From Actinomycetota bacterium (GTDB lineage Bacteria; Actinomycetota; Actinomycetes; Nanopelagicales; Nanopelagicaceae), in the NCBI GenBank assembly GCA_009699575.1, contig WLNY01000010.1, positions 1-53,923 of the forward strand: 53,923 nucleotides of DNA, read 5' to 3'. Positions 45,631 through 53,923 of the stretch are shown in pieces. The notes below the pieces were generated by a model. It worked only from the letters and a program-made list of their open reading frames with translations. It searched no databases and was not told the origin of the DNA. A program made the position numbers and the translations under genes. Numbering within the stretch: the stretch's first letter is position 1; each line of letters opens with the position of its first letter.

Positions 45631-46695
45631 TTAATTTCCCTCAACAACGTGAGTAGGTGCGCCATGAACATCAAGAACATCCGCAGGTTTTGCAACCTCG
45701 CCCAATTTTGAACCATCACCAGAACGATTGAGTGGGCGGCCAGTTTTATATTCCGCTGGAATTGATCCGAGCAAACCTTTTTGAAAGTCTTCAAATGCCT
45801 GTAAAACTTCACGTTTTGTGTTCATCACAAAAGGACCCATCCAAGCAACGGGTTCTTTAATTGGTAGACCACCGAGGATGAATAGTTCAAGTTCGGGTGA
45901 GCGACTCTCTTGCGTATTGGCAGCGCGTACAACAATCGTGTCACCTTCTCCAAAGACCGTGAGTTGACCCATGTGTACTGGGCGATTTTCTTCGCCAACA
46001 AAGCCATGTCCAGCCAATGTGTAGACAAGCGCATTGTAATCTCTGCGCCACGGTAAGCGAAGCTCGGCTCCTGGTTGCACTGTTGCGTGTACCAACGAGA
46101 TTGGAGTCTGTGTTGTGCCAGGACCTTGATGCCCACTAACTTCCCCAGCGATTACTCGAATAAGGGCACCGCCATCTTCTGATGAAAGAAGTGCAACTTC
46201 ACTTGCACGCAAATCTTGATAGGCCGGAGGTGACCATTTCTTTGATGCTGGCAAGTTAACCCATAACTGGAATCCATGAAAAAGTCCGCCACTCATCACC
46301 AGATGCTCTGGGGGAGTTTCAATATGCAAAATTCCCGCACCCGCGGTCATCCATTGGGTATCGCCATTAGAAATTGTTCCACCACCACCGTTGTTATCTT
46401 GGTGATCAAAAATTCCATCGATGATGTATGTGACAGTTTCGAATCCACGATGGGGATGCCATGGCGTACCTTTTGGTTCACCTGGTGCGTATTCCACTTC
46501 ACCCATCTGATCGAGATGGATAAATGGATCAAGATCTGCAATGTCTACACCTGCAAATGCGCGACGCACCGGAAATCCTTCACCCTCGTAACCTTGCGGC
46601 GCAGTTGTGATGCTCTTGATCGAACGAGCACGAGCACCAGGTAAAGATGCAATACGAGGCAAAACGGTGATGTCAGTAACGGTAACTGCAGGCAT
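45631..46695 (-). CDS. Pirin family cupin protein
   Basis: A 354-residue two-cupin protein. The N-terminal cupin has the metal motif HPHRGFETVTY with E and a further H in GILHIETPPEH, and the TGAGILH segment typical of pirins; the second domain is pirin-C (ELELFILGGLP). Some members are quercetinases, others regulators; which applies here is unknown. ATG 46695 with AAGGAG 7 bases upstream; a TTG at 46701 is rejected. A promoter with a palindrome lies directly upstream. Confidence 0.92.
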   Translation of the reverse strand: MPAVTVTDITVLPRIASLPGARARSIKSITTAPQGYEGEGFPVRRAFAGVDIADLDPFIHLDQMGEVEYAPGEPKGTPWHPHRGFETVTYIIDGIFDHQDNNGGGGTISNGDTQWMTAGAGILHIETPPEHLVMSGGLFHGFQLWVNLPASKKWSPPAYQDLRASEVALLSSEDGGALIRVIAGEVSGHQGPGTTQTPISLVHATVQPGAELRLPWRRDYNALVYTLAGHGFVGEENRPVHMGQLTVFGEGDTIVVRAANTQESRSPELELFILGGLPIKEPVAWMGPFVMNTKREVLQAFEDFQKGLLGSIPAEYKTGRPLNRSGDGSKLGEVAKPADVLDVHGAPTHVVEGN

Positions 46696-46714
46696 ATTCA
46701 ATCTCCTTAGATCG

Positions 46715-46752
46715 ATTACCTATATAGTAATTGAACTTTCAACTACCTGCAA
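46715..46752 (-). promoter_or_regulatory. Pirin promoter overlapped by palindromes
   Basis: On the minus strand TTGCAG (46752-46747), a 17-base spacer and TACTAT (46729-46724, TAnnnT) form a plausible promoter. The -10 lies in the inverted repeat ATTAC-N7-GTAAT (46715-46731), and a second repeat TTGAA-CT-TTCAA (46731-46742) sits in the spacer. TTAC-N7-GTAA resembles operators of HxlR/YodB-type regulators. The assignment to a regulator family is inference. Confidence 0.5.
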
Positions 46753-46763
46753 CATGAATGAAT

Positions 46764-48170
46764 TTACAGGGCTTTAAGCGCGGAAACTACCTTTGTGAGC
46801 GAAGCCTTAGCATCGCCAAAGAGAAGCATAGTTTTTGGATCAAAGAGAAGTTCATTCTCAATACCCGCAAAACCTGGACGCATGGATCGCTTGAGGAAAA
46901 TAATATTTGCCGCATTTGATACTTCAAGAATGGGCATTCCATAAATCGGACAGCCAGGAGAAGTTTGCGCTGCTGGGTTCACAACGTCATTCGCTCCGAT
47001 GACAATTGCCACATCTGTTTGTCCAAATGTTGGATTTACCTCATCCATTTCTAGAAGTTGCTCATAAGGAACATTTGCTTCAGCGAGCAATACATTCATG
47101 TGTCCAGGCATACGTCCTGCAACCGGGTGAATTCCATAGGCAACATCGATTCCTTTTGACAGAAGCAAGTCAGCAAGTTCGCGAACGGTGTGCTGCGCTT
47201 GAGCTACTGCTAATCCGAAACCAGGAACGATAACTACGCGCCTTGCATAATTGAGAAGAATTGCAACATCATCAGGGGAACCTGATCGCACTGGTCGATT
47301 TTCTTCTCCACTTGATGCCTCTTGTGGCTTTGCAGTAAATGCACCAAAAAGCGTTCCGAATAGTGAACGACCCATTGCTTCGGCCATCAATCGAGTCAAA
47401 ATTGTTCCAGAAGCACCGACAAGTGTTCCAGCAATAATGAGCAATGTTGAATCCAATACATATCCACTCGCTGCAACAGTGAGACCAGTAAACGCATTTA
47501 AAAGTGAGATAACAATCGGAACATCAGCACCGCCCACTGGCAATACAAAAAGTACACCGAATAGAAGTGAGAGCCCAGCAAGAATCATCAGTGGTTGAGT
47601 ACCAAGTGCAGAAACAACCCACACTGATGTGCCAAGTACAGCTGCAAGAGTTCCGGCTATAACAAAACGTCCGCCAGGAAAAATCACAGGACGCGTGGTC
47701 ATTAATTCCTGCAATTTCAGGAATGTAATAATTGACCCACTAAACGATACGCAGCCAACGACGACTGTAAAAACTGTTGCAATTACTTCTGCAGTTGTTG
47801 CCGAAGATCCCAAGTGCAGATACTCAACGATTGCTACTAGCGCTGCAGCACCGCCACCGACACCGTTAAATAGTGCAACAAGTTGAGGCATTTGCGTCAT
47901 CTGAACTTTACGAGCAGCAGGCACGCCAACGGCCATTCCAACTGCAATCGCGCCAAGAATCCACCCTAAGTTGTGAAGAGGGAGGGAATGAGATGTGCCA
48001 TCCTGATTTGGAGACACGTAAAGAAATACAACCAGAGTGGCAATCGTTGCTCCGATTGCACCAATCATATTTCCACGGCGCGCTGTTTTTGGTGTTGAAA
48101 GTCCTTTGAGGGCCAAAATGAAACAAATACCAGCAGCTAATCCAATCAAGCTATAAAGAGTATGGCTCAT
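46764..48170 (-). CDS. pntB: NAD(P) transhydrogenase subunit beta
   Basis: A 468-residue PntB: nine or so transmembrane segments then the NADP-binding dIII domain with VVIVPGFGLAVAQAQH, GIHPVAGRMPGHMNVLLAEA and IGANDVVNPAAQ. It couples proton entry to hydride transfer from NADH to NADP, supplying NADPH. Its ATG overlaps the pntA2 stop by 4 bases. Confidence 0.97.
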   Translation of the reverse strand: MSHTLYSLIGLAAGICFILALKGLSTPKTARRGNMIGAIGATIATLVVFLYVSPNQDGTSHSLPLHNLGWILGAIAVGMAVGVPAARKVQMTQMPQLVALFNGVGGGAAALVAIVEYLHLGSSATTAEVIATVFTVVVGCVSFSGSIITFLKLQELMTTRPVIFPGGRFVIAGTLAAVLGTSVWVVSALGTQPLMILAGLSLLFGVLFVLPVGGADVPIVISLLNAFTGLTVAASGYVLDSTLLIIAGTLVGASGTILTRLMAEAMGRSLFGTLFGAFTAKPQEASSGEENRPVRSGSPDDVAILLNYARRVVIVPGFGLAVAQAQHTVRELADLLLSKGIDVAYGIHPVAGRMPGHMNVLLAEANVPYEQLLEMDEVNPTFGQTDVAIVIGANDVVNPAAQTSPGCPIYGMPILEVSNAANIIFLKRSMRPGFAGIENELLFDPKTMLLFGDAKASLTKVVSALKAL

Positions 48171-48448
48171 TTTTTCTTCCCCTTGAACATTTCAAGCATT
48201 CGATCGGTTACAACAAATCCGCCCACCATATTTATAGTTGCAAGGACGATTGCTGCAACCGCGAGCCCTAGTTCAAGATTAGTTTGGCTGTGATCAGCAA
48301 CGATAATCGCACCGACCAAGATGACTCCGTGGATTGCATTTGCACCACTCATAAGAGGGGTGTGCAGAGTGCTTGAAACTTTTGAGACGACTTCAAATCC
48401 CACGAAAACCGCGAGAACAAAAATCGAGATGATTGCAATCGGTTCCAT
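48167..48448 (-). CDS. pntAB: NAD(P) transhydrogenase alpha subunit, membrane part
   Basis: A 93-residue short membrane subunit corresponding to the dII helices at the C terminus of E. coli PntA: three transmembrane segments with TLHTPLMSGANAIHG. The split of alpha into two proteins is the arrangement of many actinobacterial and proteobacterial operons. One-base overlap with the upstream gene and 4-base overlap with pntB. Confidence 0.93.
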   Translation of the reverse strand: MEPIAIISIFVLAVFVGFEVVSKVSSTLHTPLMSGANAIHGVILVGAIIVADHSQTNLELGLAVAAIVLATINMVGGFVVTDRMLEMFKGKKK

Positions 48449-49575
48449 TACTTTGCGCCTCCTGTACGTCGTACTCCTGCGTGAGTAACTGCCGAGCCAT
48501 CAATAATTTCATCATCAAAATTCAAATTAAGTGCCAAAGCATTTTCTTCGTCCTTGGGAGTAGTAAGGAGAGTCAATAAATTCACCACATTGCGGGAATA
48601 CAAGAACGATGCGTGAAAGGGCAATTGGCTTGGAACATCTTTACCGCCCCAGATGCGAACGCCACCAGATGTCGTAACAATCTCACCTGGTTGTGAACCC
48701 TCTACATTTCCACCGGTTTCGGCAGCTAGGTCAACAATAATCGTTCCAGGAGCCATCGAATCAATCATGGCCTGCGTCATTAAACGTGGTGCTGTTCGTC
48801 CCGGAACTGCTGCAGTCGTAATTACTACATGTGATTTAGCAATAAAAGGTGTGAGGAGTTCACGTTGTTTAGCCGCGCGCTCCTCGGTCATCTCACGCGC
48901 ATATCCTCCTGCACCTTCGAGTGATTCAAGCTCTAATTCAATAAATGTAGCGCCCATAGATTTCACTTCATCAGCTGATGAAGGGCGAACATCGTAGGCC
49001 GACACAACGGCTCCAAGTCGACGTGCTGTAGCGATAGCTTGCAAACCAGCGACGCCAGCGCCTAAGACGAGTACTTGAGCAGGTGTCACAGTGCCGGCAG
49101 CTGTCATAAGGAGAGGAAAGAAACGCGGCGATAACTCTGCGCCGACAAGTGCTGCGCGATATCCAGCACACAGTGCCTGAGAAGTAAGTGCATCCATTGA
49201 TTGGGCGCGAGAAATTCGAGGAACCAGTTCTAGGGAGAAAGCGCTAACCCCAGCGGTAACTGCAGCTTCGATTGAATCCACAGCACTCACTGGAGAGAGA
49301 AACGAAATTGTTACTGCACCTTTTTTTAACGTACTCATTTGAGCTGGTGATAGAGGCTGCACCGAGAGAATTACGTCGGATTCTTTCAGCACATCGCCTT
49401 TTACGATCACGGCTCCGGCAGATGTGAAATCTGCATCCGTGGCTTGCGATGTATCGCCAGCTCCAGATTGAATGGCAACTTCATAACCCAAACGAGTTAA
49501 TTTGTTGATGATGTCTGGAACGAGCGCCACGCGCTTTTCTCCATCACGGATTTCTTTAGGTACGCCTATTCGCAT
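48448..49575 (-). CDS. pntAA: NAD(P) transhydrogenase alpha subunit, NAD-binding part
   Basis: A 375-residue dI subunit, alanine dehydrogenase-like, starting MRIGVPKEI. It has KRVALVP, LVLGAGVAGLQAIATARRLGA nucleotide-binding motif and a QDR-equivalent region near MTEERAAKQREL. ATG 49575 is chosen on the family start; the frame is open to 49719, but that stretch overlaps argF. It lies 25 bases after argF in the same direction, so argF may be co-transcribed with the pnt operon. Confidence 0.95.
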   Translation of the reverse strand: MRIGVPKEIRDGEKRVALVPDIINKLTRLGYEVAIQSGAGDTSQATDADFTSAGAVIVKGDVLKESDVILSVQPLSPAQMSTLKKGAVTISFLSPVSAVDSIEAAVTAGVSAFSLELVPRISRAQSMDALTSQALCAGYRAALVGAELSPRFFPLLMTAAGTVTPAQVLVLGAGVAGLQAIATARRLGAVVSAYDVRPSSADEVKSMGATFIELELESLEGAGGYAREMTEERAAKQRELLTPFIAKSHVVITTAAVPGRTAPRLMTQAMIDSMAPGTIIVDLAAETGGNVEGSQPGEIVTTSGGVRIWGGKDVPSQLPFHASFLYSRNVVNLLTLLTTPKDEENALALNLNFDDEIIDGSAVTHAGVRRTGGAK

Positions 49576-49600
49576 ATGCCTAAGATATATGGCGCAACGC

Positions 49601-50551
49601 TTAGAGGCTAGCGCGACCCAATATTTCAGATCGTGTGAGGTGATAAATAAGCGACTGAATAGTGGTCCTCCTGTGAAATGCTTCACGCCAAATAACTGAT
49701 TTCGGCCCATCGATGACACTGGAAGAGACCTCTTCGCCTCGGTGCGCAGGTAAACAATGCATAAATATTGAATCAGTTTCAGTCAATGCCATTAATTCAT
49801 TTGTTACTGCAAATGGGGCTAACTCTCTTATCTTCTCAGATTTTTCAGATTCGAGATCACCCATCGACATCCACACATCGGTGTATAGAACACTTGCCTC
49901 TTTCGCTGCGGCGTGCGGATCATGAGTCACTTCAACTGTCGCCCCAGTTGTCTGTGCAATTAATTTCGCGGTTGCAATTGCAGTGGCATCGGGTGCCCAC
50001 TTTCCAGATGGAGTTGCAGCGACAACGTGAGCGCCCATAATTGCGCCCATAATTAACCAAGCATGAGCCATATTATTTCCATCACCAAGATAGACAAACT
50101 TTCTTCCTTGAATGTCAGCACCAAATGTTTCGCGAATCGTGAGCCAGTCGGCTAAGAGTTGCGTCGGGTGGTCATCATCTGTGAGTGCGTTTATTACAGG
50201 AATACTTGAATGTGCACCGAGTGCATCGACATCACTTTGTGCAAAAGTTCTTATAATGAGGGCATCGCAAAAACCACTAATGATTCGCGCGGTATCTTGA
50301 ATTGTTTCCCCGCGACCTAATTGCAAATCATCTCCGCGAAGAAATATTGGCGTTCCCCCTAAATGGGCGACAGCTGATTCTGATGCAAGTCGTGTGCGAG
50401 TGGAAGGCTTTGTCATGTAGATAGCAACGCTTTTGTGTGCCAGCGCTGACGACGAGCGAAGAGGGTTTGCTGCAAATTCACTGGCAGTATCGAGAATTAA
50501 ATCGACATCAGCTCGCGTGAGATGCTCAGTTCTTAAAAGATCCTTCATCAC
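49601..50551 (-). CDS. argF: Ornithine carbamoyltransferase
   Basis: A 316-residue enzyme that joins carbamoyl phosphate to ornithine in arginine synthesis. The phosphate motif STRTR, the DDHPTQ motif, and the ornithine loop MHCLPAHRGEEV are intact. The C-terminal helix usually reads EAENRxHxQKA; here it is EAFHRRTTIQSL, a noticeable divergence though the frame is continuous and helical periodicity is kept. No other arg genes are adjacent. It is upstream of the pnt genes. Confidence 0.94.
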   Translation of the reverse strand: MMKDLLRTEHLTRADVDLILDTASEFAANPLRSSSALAHKSVAIYMTKPSTRTRLASESAVAHLGGTPIFLRGDDLQLGRGETIQDTARIISGFCDALIIRTFAQSDVDALGAHSSIPVINALTDDDHPTQLLADWLTIRETFGADIQGRKFVYLGDGNNMAHAWLIMGAIMGAHVVAATPSGKWAPDATAIATAKLIAQTTGATVEVTHDPHAAAKEASVLYTDVWMSMGDLESEKSEKIRELAPFAVTNELMALTETDSIFMHCLPAHRGEEVSSSVIDGPKSVIWREAFHRRTTIQSLIYHLTRSEILGRASL

Positions 50552-50581
50552 TAGATTCTACTCTCACGATAAGGTGTGCTC

Positions 50582-50848
50582 ATGGGTATTTTTAGTCGCG
50601 GTCCCGAGGGTCAAGAAGATACTGATCTTCTGACTCGCCCTGAGGTTCAAGAAGATGATGGCGGCCATGATCGCTTTTCGCATTATGTGAAAAAAGAGAA
50701 AATTGTTGAATCTGCCGTCACTGGCAAAGCAGTTCGAGCGCTGTGTGGCAAGAAATGGGTACCTACTCGAGATCCTGAAAAGTACCCCCTCTGTCCTGCG
50801 TGCAAAGAGATTTATGGACGTCTGAAGCCTGCGCCGCAAGATCAATAA
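50582..50848 (+). CDS. DUF3039 zinc-ribbon-like protein
   Basis: An 88-residue actinobacterial DUF3039 protein with HYVKKEKIVESAVTGKAVRALCGKKWVP and CPACKE cysteine pairs (CGK...CPAC), probably a metal-binding knuckle. The function is unknown. ATG 50582 with AAGG 7 bases upstream is preferred over GTG 50576. It diverges from argF with 30 bases between starts. Confidence 0.85.
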   Translation: MGIFSRGPEGQEDTDLLTRPEVQEDDGGHDRFSHYVKKEKIVESAVTGKAVRALCGKKWVPTRDPEKYPLCPACKEIYGRLKPAPQDQ

Positions 50849-50877
50849 AGTGGCTCAACCGATATTCTAAAATCCTT

Positions 50878-52659
50878 ATGAGAATGCTCATGTCAAAATC
50901 CAACACGCTCATCCGCGTATGTACCGCGGTTTTCGTAGCGTTAACGATTGTATCCGTGCCCTCAAGTGCAAGCGCAGATGTGATTCCTCGAAAGATTTTG
51001 ACTGGGTGGCTTCCATATTATTCGATGAAAACTTCTCTCCCGTCTGTTGTATCCAACGCGGATTTGATCCGAGAAGTTATGCCCTTTTGGTACACCTTAA
51101 AATTTAATGGAAAAACAAATGGAGTTGTTGCTACAGATTTATACTCACCAGCAAATCCAAGTATCCCGATAAGCCAACCGCTCTCGGCGATTCGAAATGC
51201 CGGTATCTCAATTATTCCCACAATAACCGATGGCACGACAAAAATGGTGCTATCTAATCTATTGGCGAAAACTGCATCACGTACTCAGGTTGTTAAAACA
51301 ATTGTTGACCTTGTAGTTTCTCAAAATTATGAAGGAATAGATTTAGATTTTGAAGGGTTTGCATTTGTTGATGGAAATACAAGTTGGACAACAACGCAAC
51401 CACGCTGGGTAGCTTTCATCAAGGAACTCAGCGTTGCTTTGCACGCTCAGAAGAAAATACTTTCGATCAGCACTCCATATTTATTTAATCCCGCAGAAAA
51501 ACAAAAAGGATATTTTGTTTACGCATGGAATCTAATTGCTCAAGATATCGATCGACTTCGAATCATGACCTACGACTACTCAGTTGCAAAGCCTGGACCA
51601 ATAGGGCCACTTGCATGGGCTGAGAAAACGGTTCAGTATGCAATATCTGTTATGCCACCTTCTAAGGTTTATATTGGTTTAGCTGGATATGGACGCGACT
51701 GGGTTACTTCAGTCGCAGGTGTCTGTCCAGCAAGCGTTTCAGCTGTAGTGAAAGCTGGTGCGAAAGCAGCGACTTTTGTGATGCGAGATGCTGCAACTTT
51801 GGCACAAAGCTATGGAGCAACACCGGTGTATGACGAAGTGCTCAGTGAAGTCACCTTTAATTATCAAAAAGTGTATAACGGGCAAACTAGCGCTGGTTTA
51901 GCTACGACATGTACGGCATCTCGCACAGCTTGGTATCAAGACGCAAGAAGTTATGCCTCACGATCTGCACTTGTTTCAAAATATCGCTTGGGCGGCGTTA
52001 CTGCTTGGACTCTTGGAATGGAAGATGTCATGGCATCACAATCTATTCGACAAGCAGCCCTCGCCATTGCGCCAGATGAAGTGAGCAGCACATTACGTAT
52101 TTCAAATGCAACATTGAAATACGGTGAGGCAACAACAGTTGACGCACAATTTCTTCTTCCGGATAAAGTTCCAGTTCAAGGCCTAATTGTTCACTTAGAA
52201 ACTCAAGGTATCAACGAATCAACATGGCGTGAAATTTACGTTACGACAACCCTGATGGATGGAACCATCTCTGTTCCCCTCATACTTGCCAAAGGTGGAA
52301 GTATCCGGGCTCGCTCTGATGGAACTTGGGAGAGAAGTGAATCTATTTCACCAGCTATTCAAATTAGTGTTCTTCGAAAAATCGCAATTTCACCTCCCTC
52401 CTCTGCGCCGCATGATTCGAATTTCACAATTTCAGGAGTAATTTCTCCTCATGAAAGCGGGGCGCCGGTTTATCTTGAAAAATGGAAAGCGGGATCCTGG
52501 GTGGCCCAGGGAACTCCTCTCACAACAGATGGTGACGGAAAGTTTCTCTTCACCACTTCAGAAAAAGTTCGAGGCTTCGTGAAATATCGCGTGAGCTTGC
52601 CGACAAGTGAGGTAATGGCTGGCGTTCAGAGCGAACCATTTACGGTGGTGATTAGATAA
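50878..52659 (+). CDS. Exported GH18 glycoside hydrolase (YaaH-like) with C-terminal beta domain
   Basis: A 593-residue protein: signal peptide (hydrophobic [15 protein letters not shown]), GH18 barrel with catalytic motif DLDFE at 155-159 (E159) and AGYGRDW and MTYDY barrel strands, then from about residue 400 a region rich in Ser/Thr and beta-type repeats of Ig-like character. The barrel resembles peptidoglycan/chitin hydrolases of the YaaH type; substrate unknown. Three ATGs (50878, 50884, 50890) precede the signal peptide, so the start may be any. Its stop shares one base with clpS (TAATG). Confidence 0.85.
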   Translation: MRMLMSKSNTLIRVCTAVFVALTIVSVPSSASADVIPRKILTGWLPYYSMKTSLPSVVSNADLIREVMPFWYTLKFNGKTNGVVATDLYSPANPSIPISQPLSAIRNAGISIIPTITDGTTKMVLSNLLAKTASRTQVVKTIVDLVVSQNYEGIDLDFEGFAFVDGNTSWTTTQPRWVAFIKELSVALHAQKKILSISTPYLFNPAEKQKGYFVYAWNLIAQDIDRLRIMTYDYSVAKPGPIGPLAWAEKTVQYAISVMPPSKVYIGLAGYGRDWVTSVAGVCPASVSAVVKAGAKAATFVMRDAATLAQSYGATPVYDEVLSEVTFNYQKVYNGQTSAGLATTCTASRTAWYQDARSYASRSALVSKYRLGGVTAWTLGMEDVMASQSIRQAALAIAPDEVSSTLRISNATLKYGEATTVDAQFLLPDKVPVQGLIVHLETQGINESTWREIYVTTTLMDGTISVPLILAKGGSIRARSDGTWERSESISPAIQISVLRKIAISPPSSAPHDSNFTISGVISPHESGAPVYLEKWKAGSWVAQGTPLTTDGDGKFLFTTSEKVRGFVKYRVSLPTSEVMAGVQSEPFTVVIR

Positions 52660-52955
52660 TGGTGAAAACTAAATCAAAAATTGAAGAAGAGATAAATGCA
52701 ATTTTTAGTACTGATCGACCTTGGGTAACAATTGTTTGGGATGATCCGGTAAATTTGATGACGTATGTTACATATGTCTTTATGGAACTCTTTGGATACA
52801 CCAAAGCCAAAGCAACTCAATTGATGATGCAAGTGCACACAGAAGGTAAAGCCATAGTTTCTAGCGGCACCCGTGAAGAAATGGAACATGATGTAGCACG
52901 ACTACATGAATTTGGTTTATGGGCAACCCTGCAGCGAAGTGATACCGGCAAATGA
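52659..52955 (+). CDS. clpS: ClpS adaptor for N-end rule proteolysis
   Basis: A 98-residue ClpS with the [33 protein letters not shown] and [16 protein letters not shown] core. It brings substrates with bulky N-terminal residues to ClpCP. ClpS-DUF2017-Mec is a conserved actinobacterial run (Rv1331-Rv1332-Rv1334 region). Start and stop overlap both neighbours by 1 and 4 bases. Confidence 0.95.
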   Translation: MVKTKSKIEEEINAIFSTDRPWVTIVWDDPVNLMTYVTYVFMELFGYTKAKATQLMMQVHTEGKAIVSSGTREEMEHDVARLHEFGLWATLQRSDTGK

Positions 52956-53512
52956 GTACTACAAATGGTTTTAGGCGTCACGGGAATGACTCGTTTATTG
53001 CAGATTTTTCTGATTCTGAGAAGGAAGTTCTAATCAATTTGTCACAGCAAATTATTGAATTACTTTCTGAAAGATCTGATCATCAGGATTCAGATCCACT
53101 CGCAGCAATGGTTGGAATAACTTCACACGATTCTCCACCAGATGACGAAGTATTGTTGCGGTTGCTTCCTAACGCTTATTCCGATGGGGTAGATGCTGCT
53201 GAATTTCGACGGTATACCGAGTCAGTGTTACGTTCAAAAAAGCAGGCACATGCGATGTCTATACGAACTATGCTGATGGCATCTGAAGATGGAAGCGTAG
53301 AACTTGGCCACGAACTAGCCAATGCATGGCTAGGTGGTCTCAATGACATTCGCCTCGCACTTGGTGTTAGGTTAAATATTGATCAATCGAATTCACAAGA
53401 ATTAGAGCTTCTTGCACCCGATGATCCGATGCGGGGCGTGTACGCAACATATAGTTGGCTTGGTTGGCTTCAGGAATCGCTTCTCGAATCGCTGATGAAT
53501 GATGCAGACTAG
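52952..53512 (+). CDS. DUF2017 family protein
   Basis: A 186-residue acidic helical protein of DUF2017, located as usual directly after clpS (ATGA overlap). Features include LLRLLPNAY, a helical [21 protein letters not shown] and the terminal [12 protein letters not shown]. The function is not known; linkage suggests a role in proteolysis or cysteine-related metabolism. Stop is 15 bases before the mec start. Confidence 0.88.
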   Translation: MSTTNGFRRHGNDSFIADFSDSEKEVLINLSQQIIELLSERSDHQDSDPLAAMVGITSHDSPPDDEVLLRLLPNAYSDGVDAAEFRRYTESVLRSKKQAHAMSIRTMLMASEDGSVELGHELANAWLGGLNDIRLALGVRLNIDQSNSQELELLAPDDPMRGVYATYSWLGWLQESLLESLMNDAD

Positions 53513-53527
53513 TAGGCTCGTGCAACT

Positions 53528-53923
53528 ATGAGTCTTGAAATTTCACGAGAGATTGTTGACGCAATCCTTGCCCAATCGCGAGCGGAATATCCAGATGAAG
53601 CATGCGGTGCAATCTTAGGTCCAATAAATTCTGATAGACCCATTCGCCTAAGACCCATGGTTAACGCAGCACACTCCCCAACTTTTTATGAATTTGATCC
53701 GCAAGCACTTTTAGCGCTCTATCGTGAAGCCGATGATAATGATGAAGAAATAGTTGTGATTTACCATTCGCATACGGAGACGCAGGCATATCCTTCTCGA
53801 ACAGATATTGCATACGCTGGTGAACCTGGTGCTCACTACGTTCTCGTTTCTACACGCGAAGAGATTGCACCTGCAACTGAATTTCGCTCCTTTCGTATCA
53901 TTGACGGTGTAGTAACTGAGGAA
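53528..53923 (+). CDS. mec: Mec/JAMM zinc peptidase (3' partial)
   Basis: 132 codons before the window ends, without a stop. The JAMM residues are present: E in YPDEACGAI and HSHTETQAYPSRTD (HxHx7SxxD). In mycobacteria Mec cleaves cysteine from CysO during CysM-dependent cysteine synthesis; mec-cysO-cysM would be expected just outside. It is about ten residues short of the mycobacterial length, so it is nearly complete here. Confidence 0.9.
   Translation, partial: MSLEISREIVDAILAQSRAEYPDEACGAILGPINSDRPIRLRPMVNAAHSPTFYEFDPQALLALYREADDNDEEIVVIYHSHTETQAYPSRTDIAYAGEPGAHYVLVSTREEIAPATEFRSFRIIDGVVTEE

Noticed and set aside
41860-46700. attL/attR repeat of the tmRNA 3' end and a prophage or island
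   Set aside because: No second copy of the tmRNA 3' end and no integrase gene were found by eye; only an accessory-looking patch can be claimed.
49601-49719. Frameshift in argF C terminus
   Set aside because: Both other frames were read and neither gives the missing ENRxH motif, so divergence is the simpler explanation.

Overview
The window reads as a chromosomal segment of a small-genome actinobacterium, most likely a freshwater acI-type lineage (Nanopelagicales). That assignment is an inference. It rests on actinobacterial gene order (adnA-adnB, nudC, uvrD2, whiB7; sigR-rsrA beside aroA-rsgA-hisN; clpS-DUF2017-mec), a fused Kgd, an actinobacterial initiator tRNA with a C1-U72 mismatch, a base composition that looks mid-40s percent GC by eye, and very tight packing with many 1-4 base start/stop overlaps. 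No IS element, prophage, rRNA or CRISPR array was seen.

Layout. 1-8.4 kb: DNA repair genes adnA (5' cut by the window), adnB, an EEP phosphatase, nudC and uvrD2. 8.4-9.1 kb: whiB7 behind a leader with a 49-codon uORF, an antiterminator and an intrinsic terminator. 9.1-16.9 kb: an RRE/ThiF-like RiPP-type protein, a DUF5679 zinc ribbon, a YgjP-like metallopeptidase, a candidate small RNA, a DUF2342 protein, a PDZ-less Lon-like protease and a UPF0182 membrane protein, ending at the initiator tRNA. 17-21.4 kb: DUF779, aldehyde dehydrogenase and a copper-type P1B ATPase. 21.4-27.6 kb: hisN, rsgA, aroA, an SRAP protein, the sigR-rsrA redox switch with a hotdog thioesterase, and the nickel superoxide dismutase pair sodN/sodX. 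27.6-32.7 kb: kgd, an SDR and a small membrane protein. 32.7-37.7 kb: a compact Tad/Flp pilus locus with a degenerate GGDEF protein at its head. 37.8-41.9 kb: prfB, ftsE, ftsX, smpB, ssrA. 41.9-45.5 kb: an accessory-looking patch downstream of tmRNA (GNAT, DUF222-HNH, secreted HNH nuclease with excalibur domain, shortened DUF805). 45.6-53.9 kb: pirin, argF and the pnt transhydrogenase, DUF3039, a GH18 protein, clpS, DUF2017, mec (3' cut).

How the genes work together. Double-strand break resection (AdnAB) and UvrD2 sit beside NAD metabolism (NudC). WhiB7 is the likely antibiotic and ribosome stress regulator. SigR-RsrA, NiSOD/SodX and PntAB form an oxidative stress and NADPH theme. SmpB and tmRNA handle stalled ribosomes, with ClpS and release factor 2 on the same theme. 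The Tad genes supply motor, platform, candidate pilin and pseudopilins, but no prepilin peptidase, TadZ or secretin is present here, so some parts must lie elsewhere.

Most notable observation: the whiB7 leader. A 12-nt segment inside the last uORF codons can pair with the 5' arm of the terminator, giving a complete translation-coupled attenuation switch readable from the sequence alone. Second-tier observations are a promoter-hairpin-terminator unit at about 11.35-11.46 kb that looks like an unannotated small RNA, an orphan RiPP-type RRE/ThiF protein, a tmRNA tag ending in AQAA, and several domain losses (UvrD2, Lon-like protease).
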